Origin: Telluria aromaticivorans
GTDB lineage: Bacteria > Pseudomonadota > Gammaproteobacteria > Burkholderiales > Burkholderiaceae_D
Reading direction: 5' to 3'
Length of the DNA: 64,000 nucleotides
NCBI RefSeq assembly: GCF_013003915.1
Contig: NZ_JABAIV010000005.1
Coordinates: forward strand, 194,990-258,989
The translations under genes were made by a program, and so were the position numbers. The notes beneath the pieces are model-generated. The model saw nothing but the letters and a program-made list of their open reading frames with translations. It had not been told where the DNA came from and ran no database searches. Shown piece by piece: positions 16,234 to 27,268 of this stretch (its first letter is position 1; every line of letters begins with the position of its first letter).

Positions 16234-16482
16234 GATTTTTCACCTATTGTTTTGAAATGTTTATCAAGGCATTTCTAATTATCCCTAGTGGTGGAGCGGT
16301 GCTTTAGAAGATCCTCCTGCGTCAACTTTGCGGATTAATCGGAAGCCAGGGCTTTCGTCTTGACCAGTGGCAGTGATATGAATTGTCCTGCGTACGCTCA
16401 TGTTTAATGTTGAGTTCGCTCAAGCAACAAACTGCTTTGCAGAAACGCTACAACATTCCCGCTAGCTGGTTCGAACAGGCGT

Positions 16483-18363
16483 TCAGGCCAGCGCGGAAAA
16501 CAGGACATCACCGTCGCGCGCTATGTCGCGCATCCGGTGCCGGTCGCTCAAAATCGGAATCGTGATTGCGATCGTGGTCCCCGTTTCCGGTCCGCTGCTG
16601 ATCGAAAAGCTGCCACCGAGGATGTTGACGCGTTCCTCGATGCCGACCAGCCCGAACGAGCCGACGCGATTGCGGCTGCCCGGCTGCATGCCAACACCGT
16701 TGTCGCGGATTGTCATGGTCAGCATTCCGGCATGCTCGTGCAGGTCGATCCGCACCTTGCGCGCGCGCGCGTGGCGCGCCACGTTGTTGAGCGACTCCTG
16801 CAGGATGCGGAACAGCGCGGTGGCGCAGTGGTCGTCGAGATGGTGTTCGGTTTCGTCCTCGACCAGCTCGCATTCGATGCCGGTGCGGCGCGCGAAGTCC
16901 GCCACCTGCCAGTCCACCGCCGCGTTCAGGCCCAGGTCCAGCACGTTTGGCCGCAGGTCGTTGATGATCTGGCGCACGCTGTGGATGGTGACGTCGATCT
17001 GGCGCACCGTCGCATCGGCGCGTTCGTGCAGGCGGCCATGGCGCCCGCGCGTGCGGTTGGCGAGGATCTCGGCCTCGATTTTCAGCGCCAGCAGGTTCTG
17101 CGCCAGTTCGTCGTGGATCTCGCGCGCGATGCGTTTGCGTTCGCCTTCCTTGATCTGTTCCGCGTGTGCGGCGAGCAGGCGCAGCTTTTCGTTGGTGGCC
17201 TGCAGCTTGGCCTGGCTGGCGCGCAGTTCGCGCGTCATGTCTTCGGCCATGCGCAAGGCGCTGCGGCGCGACGAGGCCATGGTCTGGAACAGCGCGTAGA
17301 GCAGGGCGGTGCTGAGCGTTCCGGCCAGCGCGGCCAGCCACGGGTAATACAGGTCGAAGCGGGTGTACAGCGACGCCTTGGCGATACTGAAATCGGCGCG
17401 CCACTGGCGCTGGTTGAATTCGATCGGCAGGCTGGTGCGCAGCACGGAACCGTCTTGCGCGGCCGGCGCCGGATTCGGGTGTCGCAGCGTTGCATGGCTG
17501 TCGTAGAGGATGGCGCTGGGACGGGTTTCGCCCGGTTCGGGCGGCACCTCGGTGAGGTCGACCAGCACCAGGCGCGCACCCTTGACCGGGAATTCGTCGA
17601 GCAACCCGCTCACCAGCTTGGCGACGCCGAAGCCGATGCCGGCCGAGCCGATATAGGCCGCGCGGCGCTGCGCCACGGTGCGTGCCGGCAGGTCGGCGCG
17701 GTAGACCGGCAGCCGCATCGCCAGGCCATTCTGGTTGGGCCCGGGTAGCATGTTGACCCGGGTGCCGGAAGCGCTCATGGAATTGTTGTCGCGCGCCTCG
17801 GCCAGCGTGCGGCGCGTATAGCTGCGCGCTTCGAGGTCCAGGCCGAGCTTGTCGAGTGACTGGCGGTTGCTCGGCTCGATGTAGACGATGATCGTGTAGC
17901 TGTCGCGGCCTGGCACGGGGCTCAGGCGCTCGCTTGGTTCCGGTATGCCATGCTGGCGCAGGCGGCGGCGCAGGTTTTCGTCGATCGCGGCCAGTCCCTC
18001 CGGCCCGACGGCACGCGCATAGTTCATGACCTCGATGCCGGGGAAATTGTGGCGGGTATCGAGTTGCTCGACATAGTGGCGGAACTCGTCGGCGCCGGCA
18101 TCCGGATTGGCGCGGAACAAGCCTGCCGCGCCGCGCAGCACATCGGAATAGCTCTTGATACGGGCGTCGATCGTGTACTGGGCGGCGCGCGCCATGCCGC
18201 GAAAACGCGTCTGCGTATCGCTCTCGATCGCTTCCGCGGTGGCGAGGTAAAGCCCTGTGCCGATGGTCAAGGACAGCAGCGCCCCGGTGAATAGGGTCGT
18301 TGGCAGCCTCGCCAGTGCGGTAGGGTATCGGCGGGAAGACATGATCCTTGGCCTCGCTTGCAT
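16483..18363 (-). CDS. CHASE-domain sensor histidine kinase (NarX/UhpB-type HisKA_3)
   Basis: 626 residues from the ATG at 18363; a closer ATG at 18342 with AAGGA just before it is an alternative. TM1 is near residues 25-45, followed by a periplasmic CHASE domain (~50-290; FRGMARAAQYTIDARIKSYSDVLRGAAGLF), TM2 near 340-360, a coiled coil, and HisKA_3 with the phospho-acceptor His at about 417 (REIHDELAQN). The HATPase follows (N-box LQESLNNVARHA, then DNGVGM). It should signal through a LuxR/NarL-type response regulator, but none is adjacent, so it is an orphan kinase here. Ligand unknown. Confidence 0.9.
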   Translation of the reverse strand: MQARPRIMSSRRYPTALARLPTTLFTGALLSLTIGTGLYLATAEAIESDTQTRFRGMARAAQYTIDARIKSYSDVLRGAAGLFRANPDAGADEFRHYVEQLDTRHNFPGIEVMNYARAVGPEGLAAIDENLRRRLRQHGIPEPSERLSPVPGRDSYTIIVYIEPSNRQSLDKLGLDLEARSYTRRTLAEARDNNSMSASGTRVNMLPGPNQNGLAMRLPVYRADLPARTVAQRRAAYIGSAGIGFGVAKLVSGLLDEFPVKGARLVLVDLTEVPPEPGETRPSAILYDSHATLRHPNPAPAAQDGSVLRTSLPIEFNQRQWRADFSIAKASLYTRFDLYYPWLAALAGTLSTALLYALFQTMASSRRSALRMAEDMTRELRASQAKLQATNEKLRLLAAHAEQIKEGERKRIAREIHDELAQNLLALKIEAEILANRTRGRHGRLHERADATVRQIDVTIHSVRQIINDLRPNVLDLGLNAAVDWQVADFARRTGIECELVEDETEHHLDDHCATALFRILQESLNNVARHARARKVRIDLHEHAGMLTMTIRDNGVGMQPGSRNRVGSFGLVGIEERVNILGGSFSISSGPETGTTIAITIPILSDRHRMRDIARDGDVLFSALA

Positions 18364-18514
18364 AGTGAAGTCGTCGCCTAAATGCGACAAACATTCATAC
18401 GCTAAGCGTGTTTAGTGGGCAAAGTACCTATCAGCTCAGATAGGTTTACCAAAAAACCAACGTGCGTAAGGAACTGGAAACGTTTCAGCCGGATCTGGGA
18501 CGCGAGGGCTCATG

Positions 18515-18550
18515 AAAAAGGGGAGAACAATGCCGCCGGCATCGTTCCCC
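18515..18550 (-). terminator. glnS terminator
   Basis: On the minus strand GGGGAACGATGCC pairs with GGCATTGTTCTCCCC and is followed by five U. It lies ~55 bp after the glnS stop. Its stem is close in sequence to the palindrome at 8634-8656. Confidence 0.7.
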
Positions 18551-18602
18551 CCGAACAAATAACAGCTGCCGGCCTTGCGTCAGCAGTGCCTTCGAGGAAG
18601 AC

Positions 18603-20357
<1,755 letters not shown>

Positions 20358-20498
20358 GAAAAAGGGTCTGGATGGGTAAGTTGCGCACATTTTACCGTAC
20401 GCGGATGGCAGGCGGCCTCCTATGTGGTGGAGCGCACGGAGCGGCGCCCTGGCCGGGAACATACTTGGGACAACTCAGTCCATCCGCAAGGTCCCACC

Positions 20499-20627
20499 AT
20501 GAAAACCCTCGTCACCCACCCGGACCTGGTCCGCGCCTGGCTGCTGGCCCAGGCCGGCATGTCGCTGCCGCCATTGCCGCCCCCGCGCCCAGGCCTGCCG
20601 CCCCCGCACACGCCGCTCCATCACTAA
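20499..20627 (+). CDS. Possible 42-residue proline-rich small protein
   Basis: An ATG with an AAGG seven bases upstream opens a 42-codon frame encoding MKTLVTHPDLVRAWLLAQAG, then a Pro-rich tail (PPLPPPRPGLPPPH). The helix-like start and Pro tail look like a real small protein, but there is no family I recognise and the codon bias could arise from GC-rich chance. It lies in the 379-bp gap between glnS and the J-domain operon. Confidence 0.35.
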   Translation: MKTLVTHPDLVRAWLLAQAGMSLPPLPPPRPGLPPPHTPLHH

Positions 20628-20644
20628 GCCAGACGCTCCCGTGG

Positions 20645-20702
20645 GGCAGCTTCGCCACGTTATCGTTTTCTATAGGATAATCTCGTTTTTGCCGAAGCTG
20701 CC
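20645..20702 (+). promoter_or_regulatory. 10-bp inverted repeat bracketing a promoter-like GATAAT, upstream of the J-domain operon
   Basis: GGCAGCTTCG (20645-20654) is exactly repeated in inverted form as CGAAGCTGCC (20693-20702). GATAAT at 20676-20681, preceded by an AT-rich stretch, lies between the arms, 56 bp before the J-domain start. The arms could be an operator pair or a hairpin that forms in the leader RNA. Confidence 0.45.
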
Positions 20703-20736
20703 GTATTGCTTGCGGCCCTAGCCGGGAGAGTGTCAG

Positions 20737-21027
20737 TTGGAAAATTTATACGCGATCCTCGGCGTCGCCCCGAATGCCGGCGACGACGAGATCAAGAAGG
20801 TCTACCGTTCCCTGGCGATGCGCTACCACCCGGACCGCAACCAGGCGCCCGGAGCCGAGGCGCGCTTCAAGGCTGTGTCGAAGGCCTATGAGATCCTGTC
20901 CGACCCGGTCAAGCGCGCCGAGTACAACCAGAGCGTCAACCACCGTATCGTGCTCGATGCCGAGGCCGAGGCCTACGAGCTGTGGCGCTCGGTGTTCGCG
21001 CTGAATGGCGTGAATTTACAGCACTGA
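20737..21027 (+). CDS. J-domain protein (DnaJ-like, short)
   Basis: 96 residues from a TTG start, chosen because GGGAGAG lies six bases upstream and the J domain begins at once ([34 protein letters not shown]). The HPD motif that triggers Hsp70 ATPase is intact at about residues 31-33. After the J domain (to ~65) only a 30-residue helical tail follows; there is no Gly/Phe region, zinc finger or substrate domain. It should recruit DnaK to a specific partner. It heads a run of three unrecognised genes that are likely its co-operating proteins. Confidence 0.88.
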   Translation: MENLYAILGVAPNAGDDEIKKVYRSLAMRYHPDRNQAPGAEARFKAVSKAYEILSDPVKRAEYNQSVNHRIVLDAEAEAYELWRSVFALNGVNLQH

Positions 21028-21107
21028 GCTGCAGCACTGGGTTGTAGCCCCGGCCGGCCGGCGCCCGTTTCCAGCGGCGCCCCACCAATGAATCAACAGG
21101 ACACACC

Positions 21108-21617
21108 ATGAAAAACGTACATCCCGAATTCTCGTTCCAGTCGCGCGAACTGGACGGGCAGATCGAGGGCACCCTGGGCGATCCGCCCAACAAGAAGAAC
21201 TACAACATGATGGTCAGCGCGCTGGTGTCCGAATACGCGAGCGGCTCGGGCCTGGACGACGTCAACCTGATGGCCTTCGCGCTCGTTGACTGTATCAAGT
21301 TCAAGGATCCGAAAGGCCTGCTGCGTGAAGCGGCCGACTACGAAGGCAGCGATCCGGCGAGCGTGTTCGCGATGGCCGGATGCGACGGCGAAGAAGGCAG
21401 CGCCATGTACGCGGCAATGACCACCAACTACCCGGAACTGGCGCGCCAGGCCATCATTACAGCCTTCCTGTACAAGAACCAGTCGCGCTGGGAAGACGAA
21501 GACCGCGATTTCGACCGCCTCGGCGAAGGCGACGAGGGCGACGACGACATGGACGACAACGCCGCCACCGACGACTTCACCCAGCTGTTCGATCCGGACG
21601 GAGGAGAGCGCGAATGA
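21108..21617 (+). CDS. Hypothetical acidic protein, J-domain operon
   Basis: 169 residues, 80 bp after the J-domain gene, with GGA eight bases before the ATG. Residues 1-130 are probably a helical domain (YNMMVSALVSEYASGSGLDDVNLMAFALVDC), and the C-terminus is very acidic (EDEDRDFDRLGEGDEGDDDMDD). No signal peptide or membrane segment. Its last codons overlap the next start (ATGA), so translation is coupled. No family is recognised. Confidence 0.75.
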   Translation: MKNVHPEFSFQSRELDGQIEGTLGDPPNKKNYNMMVSALVSEYASGSGLDDVNLMAFALVDCIKFKDPKGLLREAADYEGSDPASVFAMAGCDGEEGSAMYAAMTTNYPELARQAIITAFLYKNQSRWEDEDRDFDRLGEGDEGDDDMDDNAATDDFTQLFDPDGGERE

Positions 21618-22402
21618 GCGACGAATCCAAGCAAGGCAGCAACCTGCCGGCGCTGACCCGCCAGGTCAGCGAACTGGTGCTGGCCGGCTCGCTCGACCAC
21701 GCCGAAGAAGCGTTCTCGAAGGCGGCCGACGAGCATGGCGATTACGCCGTGGTCGAAGTGCTGTCGACGCTGCCGCCGCAAGTGACCGCACTGCACCTGT
21801 CGGGCTTCGACGGCGGCAAGACCTCGCTCGCGACCATGCTGGTCCCGCCGAAAGCCTGGGCCGACAGCCTGGCCTATATCGCCGCGACCTGGCCGGACAA
21901 CATGATCGAGGACGATCCCGAGCGCATCGCCGAAAACCTGTTCAACCACGTGCACGGCATCGTCTACGCCAACGAGGACGAAGATCGCCGTCACGAACTG
22001 CTGCTCGAGGCGTCGGCCACCGACCACGGCGCCACCGTGTTCGCGATCATGTGGTCGCTGGCGCCGCGCGAAATTTTAGAGGTGGCAGGCGAGATCCTGT
22101 CCAAGGGCCGCTACGTGACCGGCCAGACCAGCGGCGACAGTGACATCGTGCCCCTGGCGATCGACCTGGCCAAGGCCAGCGAAGACGGCTGGGAGCGTTC
22201 GCTGCTCGAGCTGTTCCCGGAATTCCGCCACAGCGCCGAGATGGCCGACGTCGAACTGCCGGACGATCCGGACGAAGAGTCGCCCTTCATGCAGCGCAAT
22301 ACGCGCGAACTGTTGTACCGCCTGCGCAAGCAGGTGCCGTCGGTGCGCACCATGCCGCGCCGCAGTACCCGCAGGAGCATAGGCACGGACATCTTCTCGT
22401 GA
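21614..22402 (+). CDS. Hypothetical protein, J-domain operon
   Basis: 262 residues. The ATG overlaps the stop of the preceding gene in ATGA. It has a mixed helical sequence with no membrane segment, rich in Asp/Glu (PDDPDEESPF near 225), and a basic C-terminus (RTMPRRSTRRSIG). It may share ancestry with neighbours that also begin with helical repeats, but I see no named domain. Its stop overlaps the next start (GTGA). Confidence 0.75.
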   Translation: MSDESKQGSNLPALTRQVSELVLAGSLDHAEEAFSKAADEHGDYAVVEVLSTLPPQVTALHLSGFDGGKTSLATMLVPPKAWADSLAYIAATWPDNMIEDDPERIAENLFNHVHGIVYANEDEDRRHELLLEASATDHGATVFAIMWSLAPREILEVAGEILSKGRYVTGQTSGDSDIVPLAIDLAKASEDGWERSLLELFPEFRHSAEMADVELPDDPDEESPFMQRNTRELLYRLRKQVPSVRTMPRRSTRRSIGTDIFS

Positions 22403-23292
22403 GCGGGACGCCAGGAACCATGCTGCCCGCGCTCGTCGTCGAAACGCTGCCGCGCCTGGTGCGCGCGATCAAGCTGCTGCCGCTCGAAGCCACGCCAGAT
22501 GAAACCGAGGCGCTGGCCGACGAGTTGTGCGGGATCACCGCGATGGTGGCCGAGAAGTTCACCAACGACCGCACCGCCGAGGGCATACAGCGCGCGCTGC
22601 TGCTGACGGTGGGCGGGGTGTCGCTCGGCCTCGAGCACGAGGTCGATACCGACGACGACCTCGATGCGCTCGACGTCCTGATCGAGGAGGGCGCGGAATC
22701 CGTGTTCCAGGCGGGCTTCCGCATGGTGCGCGAGCTGTCGGCGATGCCGGAAGATACCCTGGTGGGCGAGTACGACACCGACCCGGTGTATGCGCAGCGC
22801 CGCCTGAAGGAATTGTTCGTCGACCTGTGCACGGCCGATCCGGGCGAGACCTGGTCCGGCTACGAGCGCTACCTCAGCCAGCTCAAGCAGCGCCAGGGCG
22901 TGCAGGCGATCGTGCGCGCGGCCCAGTGGCTGCGCCGCCACCACTACGAAGGCCCGATCAACGACCCGGACCTGAATGCCGAAGGCGTGATCGCGCTGGC
23001 CATCATCTTCGCGGTGGAAGCGGGCGGCCGCATCACGGCCCGCACCGGCCAGCGCGAGTTCGAGCGCCTGGTCAAGTCGGTGCGCAGGAACAAGCCGGAC
23101 TTCGAGGCCGGCTGGGCCGAGCTGATGGCGCGCATCCCGCCGGCGCACCAGGCCGTCATCGCCGAGCGCATCGCCACCTACCGCCAGCACTGCACGGTGC
23201 TGGAACACATCGGTACCAAGGCGACCATGAAGCAGCTGTTCGGGGAACTGGAAAACTACGCCGGTTCCGAGCTCGACGCGGACCTGCCGTGA
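22399..23292 (+). CDS. Hypothetical protein, J-domain operon
   Basis: 297 residues from a GTG that overlaps the preceding stop (GTGA). All-helical appearance (LPALVVETLPRLVRAIKLLP, RRLKELFVDLCTAD, then FERLVKSVRRNKPDFEAGW). No signal, membrane segment or catalytic motif that I recognise. Three genes coupled start-to-stop, after a J-domain protein, suggest that they form one complex. Confidence 0.75.
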   Translation: MSGTPGTMLPALVVETLPRLVRAIKLLPLEATPDETEALADELCGITAMVAEKFTNDRTAEGIQRALLLTVGGVSLGLEHEVDTDDDLDALDVLIEEGAESVFQAGFRMVRELSAMPEDTLVGEYDTDPVYAQRRLKELFVDLCTADPGETWSGYERYLSQLKQRQGVQAIVRAAQWLRRHHYEGPINDPDLNAEGVIALAIIFAVEAGGRITARTGQREFERLVKSVRRNKPDFEAGWAELMARIPPAHQAVIAERIATYRQHCTVLEHIGTKATMKQLFGELENYAGSELDADLP

Positions 23293-23302
23293 CGTCCTTG
23301 TC

Positions 23303-24502
23303 ATGACGGGCGCGCGTGGTCCGATCGCGGCCGGAAGTGCAGACTTCCGCCGCATCAACCGCGCGATGGCCTTTGGCGGCTTCTCCGTCTTTGCCTTGCT
23401 CTACTGCGTCCAGCCGCTGATGCCGCTGCTGGCGCGCGACTTTTCCCTCACTCCTGCACAAAGCAGCCTGGCGCTGTCGGTATCCACCGCGACGCTGGCC
23501 GTGGCGCTGCTCGCCTCCGGCTTTCTCGCCGAGCGCATCGGCCGCAAGCAGATCATGATCGCTTCAATGGTCGGCGGCGCCTTGCTGACGCTGCTCTCCA
23601 GTTTCGCGGTCGACTACTACCAGCTGGTCGGCGCGCGTGCGCTGCTGGGGCTGGTGCTGGGCGGCCTGCCCGCGGTGGCGATGGCCTACCTCAGCGACGA
23701 GATCGAAGGCTCCTCGCTCGGCCTGTCGATGGGCATGTACATCAGCGGCAGTGCGTTTGGCGGCATGAGCGGGCGCGTGCTGTCCTCAGTCATCAGCGAC
23801 TACACCTCGTGGCGCATCGCGGTCGGGTTGCTGGGGGTAGCCGGGCTGTACGCGGCCTGGGAATTCTCGCGCAGCCTGCCGCCCTCGCGCCACGCGGGCG
23901 TCCAGCGGCTACCTGCGCCGGGCTTTTTCGACGGACTGCGCACCCATTTGCGCGACGAAGGCCTGCCGTGGCTGTTCGTGCTGCCCTTCCTGCTGATGGG
24001 CGTGTTCGTCAGCCTGTACAACTACATCGGCTACCGGTTACTGGCCCCGCCATTCAAGCTGAGCCAGAGCGCGGTGGGCGCCGTCTCGCTGCTCTATTTG
24101 CTTGGCATCGTCAGCTCGATGTGGGCCGGCAAGCTGGCCGACCGCCTGGGACGGCGCAACGTGCTGTGGCTGGTGCTGGGCGTGATGCTGGCCGGGCTGC
24201 TGGTGACCCTGCACGATTCGGTGCTGGCGGTGGTGCTGGGCACCGGGCTGGCCACCTTCGGCTTCTTCGCCTCGCATTCGGTGGCCAGCAGCTGGGTGGG
24301 GAGGAGGGCGCGGCCGCCGCAGGCGTTGGCCTCGGGCATTTATCTCTTCAGCTATTACGTGGGGTCGAGCGTGATCGGGTGGGGCACCGGCTATGTGTGG
24401 GAGCACTGGGGCTGGAACGGCGTGATCGGGGTGCTGGCGGCGCTGTTAGGGGTAGCGATAAGGATCGCGCTGCGGCTGCGCCGGCTGGCGCCTGTCTCGT
24501 AG
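23303..24502 (+). CDS. MFS transporter (YnfM/AraJ-like)
   Basis: 399 residues with about 12 membrane segments. The conserved loop after TM2 is seen in GFLAERIGRKQIM and again in the second half as GKLADRLGRRNVL, so both MFS halves are present. The first segment starts after FRRINRAMAFGGFSVFALLYCVQPLMP, which is typical of the YnfM branch of drug/metabolite exporters. It starts 10 bp after the preceding gene, so it may be the last gene of the J-domain operon. Its stop codon TAG lies inside the GTAGGGTGG repeat at 24499. Substrate unknown. Confidence 0.88.
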   Translation: MTGARGPIAAGSADFRRINRAMAFGGFSVFALLYCVQPLMPLLARDFSLTPAQSSLALSVSTATLAVALLASGFLAERIGRKQIMIASMVGGALLTLLSSFAVDYYQLVGARALLGLVLGGLPAVAMAYLSDEIEGSSLGLSMGMYISGSAFGGMSGRVLSSVISDYTSWRIAVGLLGVAGLYAAWEFSRSLPPSRHAGVQRLPAPGFFDGLRTHLRDEGLPWLFVLPFLLMGVFVSLYNYIGYRLLAPPFKLSQSAVGAVSLLYLLGIVSSMWAGKLADRLGRRNVLWLVLGVMLAGLLVTLHDSVLAVVLGTGLATFGFFASHSVASSWVGRRARPPQALASGIYLFSYYVGSSVIGWGTGYVWEHWGWNGVIGVLAALLGVAIRIALRLRRLAPVS

Positions 24503-24599
24503 GGTGGTCGGCTCCGCCGACCGCGCGTTCAACTCCGGTCCGCACTGTGGCAACGCACGATCTGGCTGGACGCGCGGTCGGCATAGCCGACCACCCTAC
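24499..24599. repeat. GTAGGGTGG palindromic repeat, copy 3 (101 bp)
   Basis: It begins GTAGGGTGGTCGGC and ends GCCGACCACCCTAC, with CCGCGCGTTCAAC inside. The first bases give the TAG stop of the MFS gene, so the repeat truncated or defined that gene's 3' end. Confidence 0.85.
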
Positions 24600-24627
24600 G
24601 ATTCACTGTCCAAGGCCGCGACGCCCC

Positions 24628-25941
24628 TTACGGCGCCGCGCGCTTGACCACCACACCACCCTGGATCACGACCGCCGGCGCCTCCAGCAGCGCCACGTTT
24701 ACGGTGGGGTCGCCCTGCACGGCCACCATGTCGGCGAAGCGTCCCGCCTCGACCACGCCGACGTCCTTGCGCGCCAGCGCTTCCGAGGCATTGATGGTGG
24801 CCGCCTGGATCGCCTGCAGCGGCGTCATGCCGTACTTGACCATCACCGCGAACTGTTTGCCGTTGCCGCCATGCGGATGGACACCGGCATCGGTCCCGTA
24901 GACCATCTTCACCCCCGCGGCATGCGCCTTTTTAAAATTCTGGCGCTGGATGTCGGTGACTTCGCGGTCCTTGCGCAGGTTATCTTCGAGCACGCCGTTT
25001 TTCTTGCCCTCGGCCGCGGTGTAGTCGCCGTTATAGATATCCATCGACAGCCAGGCGCCGTGCTTCCTGGCCAGCGCAATGCCTTCGTCGTCGATCAGGC
25101 TGGCGTGTTCGATCGTGTTGACGCCGGCCCGGATCGCATCCTTGATGCCGGCCGCGCCATGGGCGTGGGCTGCGATCTGCAAGCCCCATTGCCTGGCTTC
25201 GTCGACCGCGGCGCGCATCTCCGCCAGGTTCATCTGCTGCTGGCCGGGTTCGGTATTGCGCGAGAAGACGCCACCGGTGGCGCAGATCTTGATCACCTGG
25301 GCGCCGTACTTGCGCAGCGCGCGGATCGACTTGCGCACTTCGTCGGGACCGTCGGCGTTGTACGGGCCTTTCTCTTCCATCGATGGCGGGAAATAGGTGC
25401 TGTCGCAGTGGCTGCCGGTCGGCCCGAACGACCACGCGGCCGGAACGATGCGCGGGCCGCGTACCTTGCCGGCGGCGATGGCCTGGCCCAGCCCGACGTC
25501 GTTCCAGTCGGAGGCGCCCAGGTTGCGCACCGTCGTGAAGCCCGCATCCAGCGTCTTGCCCGCATGGACCACGCTCAGGGCCGACCAGAAGCGGTCGTTG
25601 TATTCGAGGTTGGTGTAGCCACCGTAGGTCGGGTCCGAATCGAGGTGCACGTGCATGTCGATCAGGCCGGGGACCAGGGTCATGCCCGGCAGGGCGATAC
25701 GCGTCGCGCCGATGCCGGCGTCTGCGCCAGCCGGCGCGCTATCCGACGCGGCGTCCGGCTTGATGCTGACGACCTTGCCGTCGCGGACCAGGATTTCCGG
25801 GTTCCGGATCATCCGTCCCGCGCGCACGTCGAGCAGGCGGTCGGCGGTGATGATCACGTCGGCGGCCAGCGCGCCGGAGGAGCTGAGTACAGCCAGGCAG
25901 AACAGGGCGATGCGCGATGTCGAGCGGTGCTTGCGATCCAA
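24628..25941 (-). CDS. Secreted amidohydrolase (imidazolonepropionase-like / Xaa-Pro dipeptidase-type)
   Basis: 437 residues from a TTG at 25941. This start is preferred because AAGGGG precedes it and the signal peptide (MDRKHRSTSRIALFCLAVLSSSGALAA) then has a normal length. The frame is open 12 codons further upstream to a second TTG. The zinc-site motifs of the amidohydrolase superfamily are present: HVHLD (PGLIDMHVHLD), the bridging Lys region (GAQVIKICATGG), HAHG, EHASLID and GTDAGVHPHGG. Members clear prolyl dipeptides or act on related amides. It is probably periplasmic. Confidence 0.88.
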   Translation of the reverse strand: MDRKHRSTSRIALFCLAVLSSSGALAADVIITADRLLDVRAGRMIRNPEILVRDGKVVSIKPDAASDSAPAGADAGIGATRIALPGMTLVPGLIDMHVHLDSDPTYGGYTNLEYNDRFWSALSVVHAGKTLDAGFTTVRNLGASDWNDVGLGQAIAAGKVRGPRIVPAAWSFGPTGSHCDSTYFPPSMEEKGPYNADGPDEVRKSIRALRKYGAQVIKICATGGVFSRNTEPGQQQMNLAEMRAAVDEARQWGLQIAAHAHGAAGIKDAIRAGVNTIEHASLIDDEGIALARKHGAWLSMDIYNGDYTAAEGKKNGVLEDNLRKDREVTDIQRQNFKKAHAAGVKMVYGTDAGVHPHGGNGKQFAVMVKYGMTPLQAIQAATINASEALARKDVGVVEAGRFADMVAVQGDPTVNVALLEAPAVVIQGGVVVKRAAP

Positions 25942-26054
25942 AAGATTCCCCTTACGTGTTTTATGGACAAGTTGCAACTTATACAGATAGTCGCTGCCAG
26001 CGTCCAGATGCGCGTAAGGCTGGAAAAGAAATTTGCGGGGTAAGGAACCGGGCG

Positions 26055-26969
26055 CTAGCGGTACTTCGACGCCAGGGCCTTGATTTGCGTGCTTGCGGTA
26101 CGGACGGTGGAATCGAGCTGCGGTCCAGTGGGCTTGTTATCGGTCGTGAACAGGAGCATGCGCGTGCCGTGGTTATACAGCTCGTCGAAATGGACGCGGT
26201 AGCCATTCACGAGCTGCAGCCCGATCTGGCGGGTCTTGGTTTCGATGATGACCAGACTATCCAGGTTGAAGCGTGCGGGCAGCATCGCGCGAAACGCCGG
26301 CTGGTCCTGCGAGGTCGCCAGCATCAGCCTGACCTTCGCTTCGTCATCGGTCAGGGACACCCGGCGGATGTCGTCGAGCAGCTTGCGCTTTTCCGGCAAC
26401 AGCAGGCCGCGCATCTGCCTCGAGTCGGGATTGAAGGCATCGGGACGCAGTGCCAGGACCAGGTCGACCGCATTATTGAGAATGATCAACTCGGTCCGGA
26501 AGCGGGCAGCGATGCCCGCCCATTTCACCGCGCGCTCGTCGGCAAGAAACTCATCCCAGGCTTTATTCGACAGGTTGGAACGCGCATATTTCTCGTAGTT
26601 GCTTGCCCAGGCGTCGTGTTCGGCAAACATCGGCGTGAGCGCGTTGCACAGCTGTTCGTTGATTTCGACATAGCGCGTGGCGATCTCGCGCACCTGCGCA
26701 GCTGACAGTTCGGGGCGCATGTTGACGCCGACGCCGCGGTGCAGTCCTTGCAGCAGCCCGATGTTGACCAAGCCCAGGTTGTCGCAGCGCTCTTGTTCCA
26801 GGAAACGCGAGGTCAGGATCACGTTGACGACTTCGACCGAGCTGGCAGCGTGGACGGGCAGGGCAGCGGCGAAGAGAAAGGCCGCGCATGCAGCGGCCGC
26901 GCAGCGCTGCAGGAAGCTGCGGAAGCATCGGGGGAGCGCACGTCGCAGCGCGAATGCGTGAACAGTCAT
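26055..26969 (-). CDS. Hypothetical secreted protein
   Basis: 304 residues from the ATG at 26969; an in-frame TTG at 27002 is weaker. A long signal peptide (cleavage near AHA, residue ~41) precedes a helix-rich domain with an early Cys in FLEQERCDNLGLVNIG and another in INEQLCNA. The C-terminal part alternates beta strands (FNLDSLVIIETKTRQIGLQL). No named family recognised. Confidence 0.65.
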   Translation of the reverse strand: MTVHAFALRRALPRCFRSFLQRCAAAACAAFLFAAALPVHAASSVEVVNVILTSRFLEQERCDNLGLVNIGLLQGLHRGVGVNMRPELSAAQVREIATRYVEINEQLCNALTPMFAEHDAWASNYEKYARSNLSNKAWDEFLADERAVKWAGIAARFRTELIILNNAVDLVLALRPDAFNPDSRQMRGLLLPEKRKLLDDIRRVSLTDDEAKVRLMLATSQDQPAFRAMLPARFNLDSLVIIETKTRQIGLQLVNGYRVHFDELYNHGTRMLLFTTDNKPTGPQLDSTVRTASTQIKALASKYR

Positions 26970-27196
26970 GGCGTCACCAGGGGCGGAGTGAACGATCGTC
27001 AACTCAGCAATTGTAGTGACTCAGCGTTTCTGACAACCCCTGAAGTCGCAGGTACGCGCGAACTTTTCCATCTGCCCTGTTTGATCCGCATCTAGTTATT
27101 GGAGGATAGTGTCGGATCCAGGCGCAACTGCTCGCGACTGCCGACCTGGGTTCTCATCTGACCCATGGTTGACGCGCGCACCGCTGAAATGCTTGC

Positions 27197-27224
27197 TTGA
27201 AATCGCCGTGTAGAGGTCTAAAGT
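27197..27224 (+). promoter_or_regulatory. Sigma-70-like promoter of the 107-residue gene
   Basis: TTGAAA-N16-TAAAGT, 45 bp before the ATG at 27269. It is the only feature I can support in the 299-bp gap 26970-27268. Confidence 0.5.
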
Positions 27225-27268
27225 GATTAAGTCCAGCGGTATCACCGCACCACTTTCAGGAGCTCATC

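Noticed and set aside
16430..16480. A stretch with GGTTCGAAC resembling a tRNA T-loop
   Set aside because: No acceptor or anticodon stem can be formed around it; not a tRNA.
23809..26043. 744-codon plus-strand frame across the MFS gene end and the amidohydrolase
   Set aside because: It crosses a non-coding palindromic repeat and an opposite-strand gene with clear motifs; no protein features of its own.
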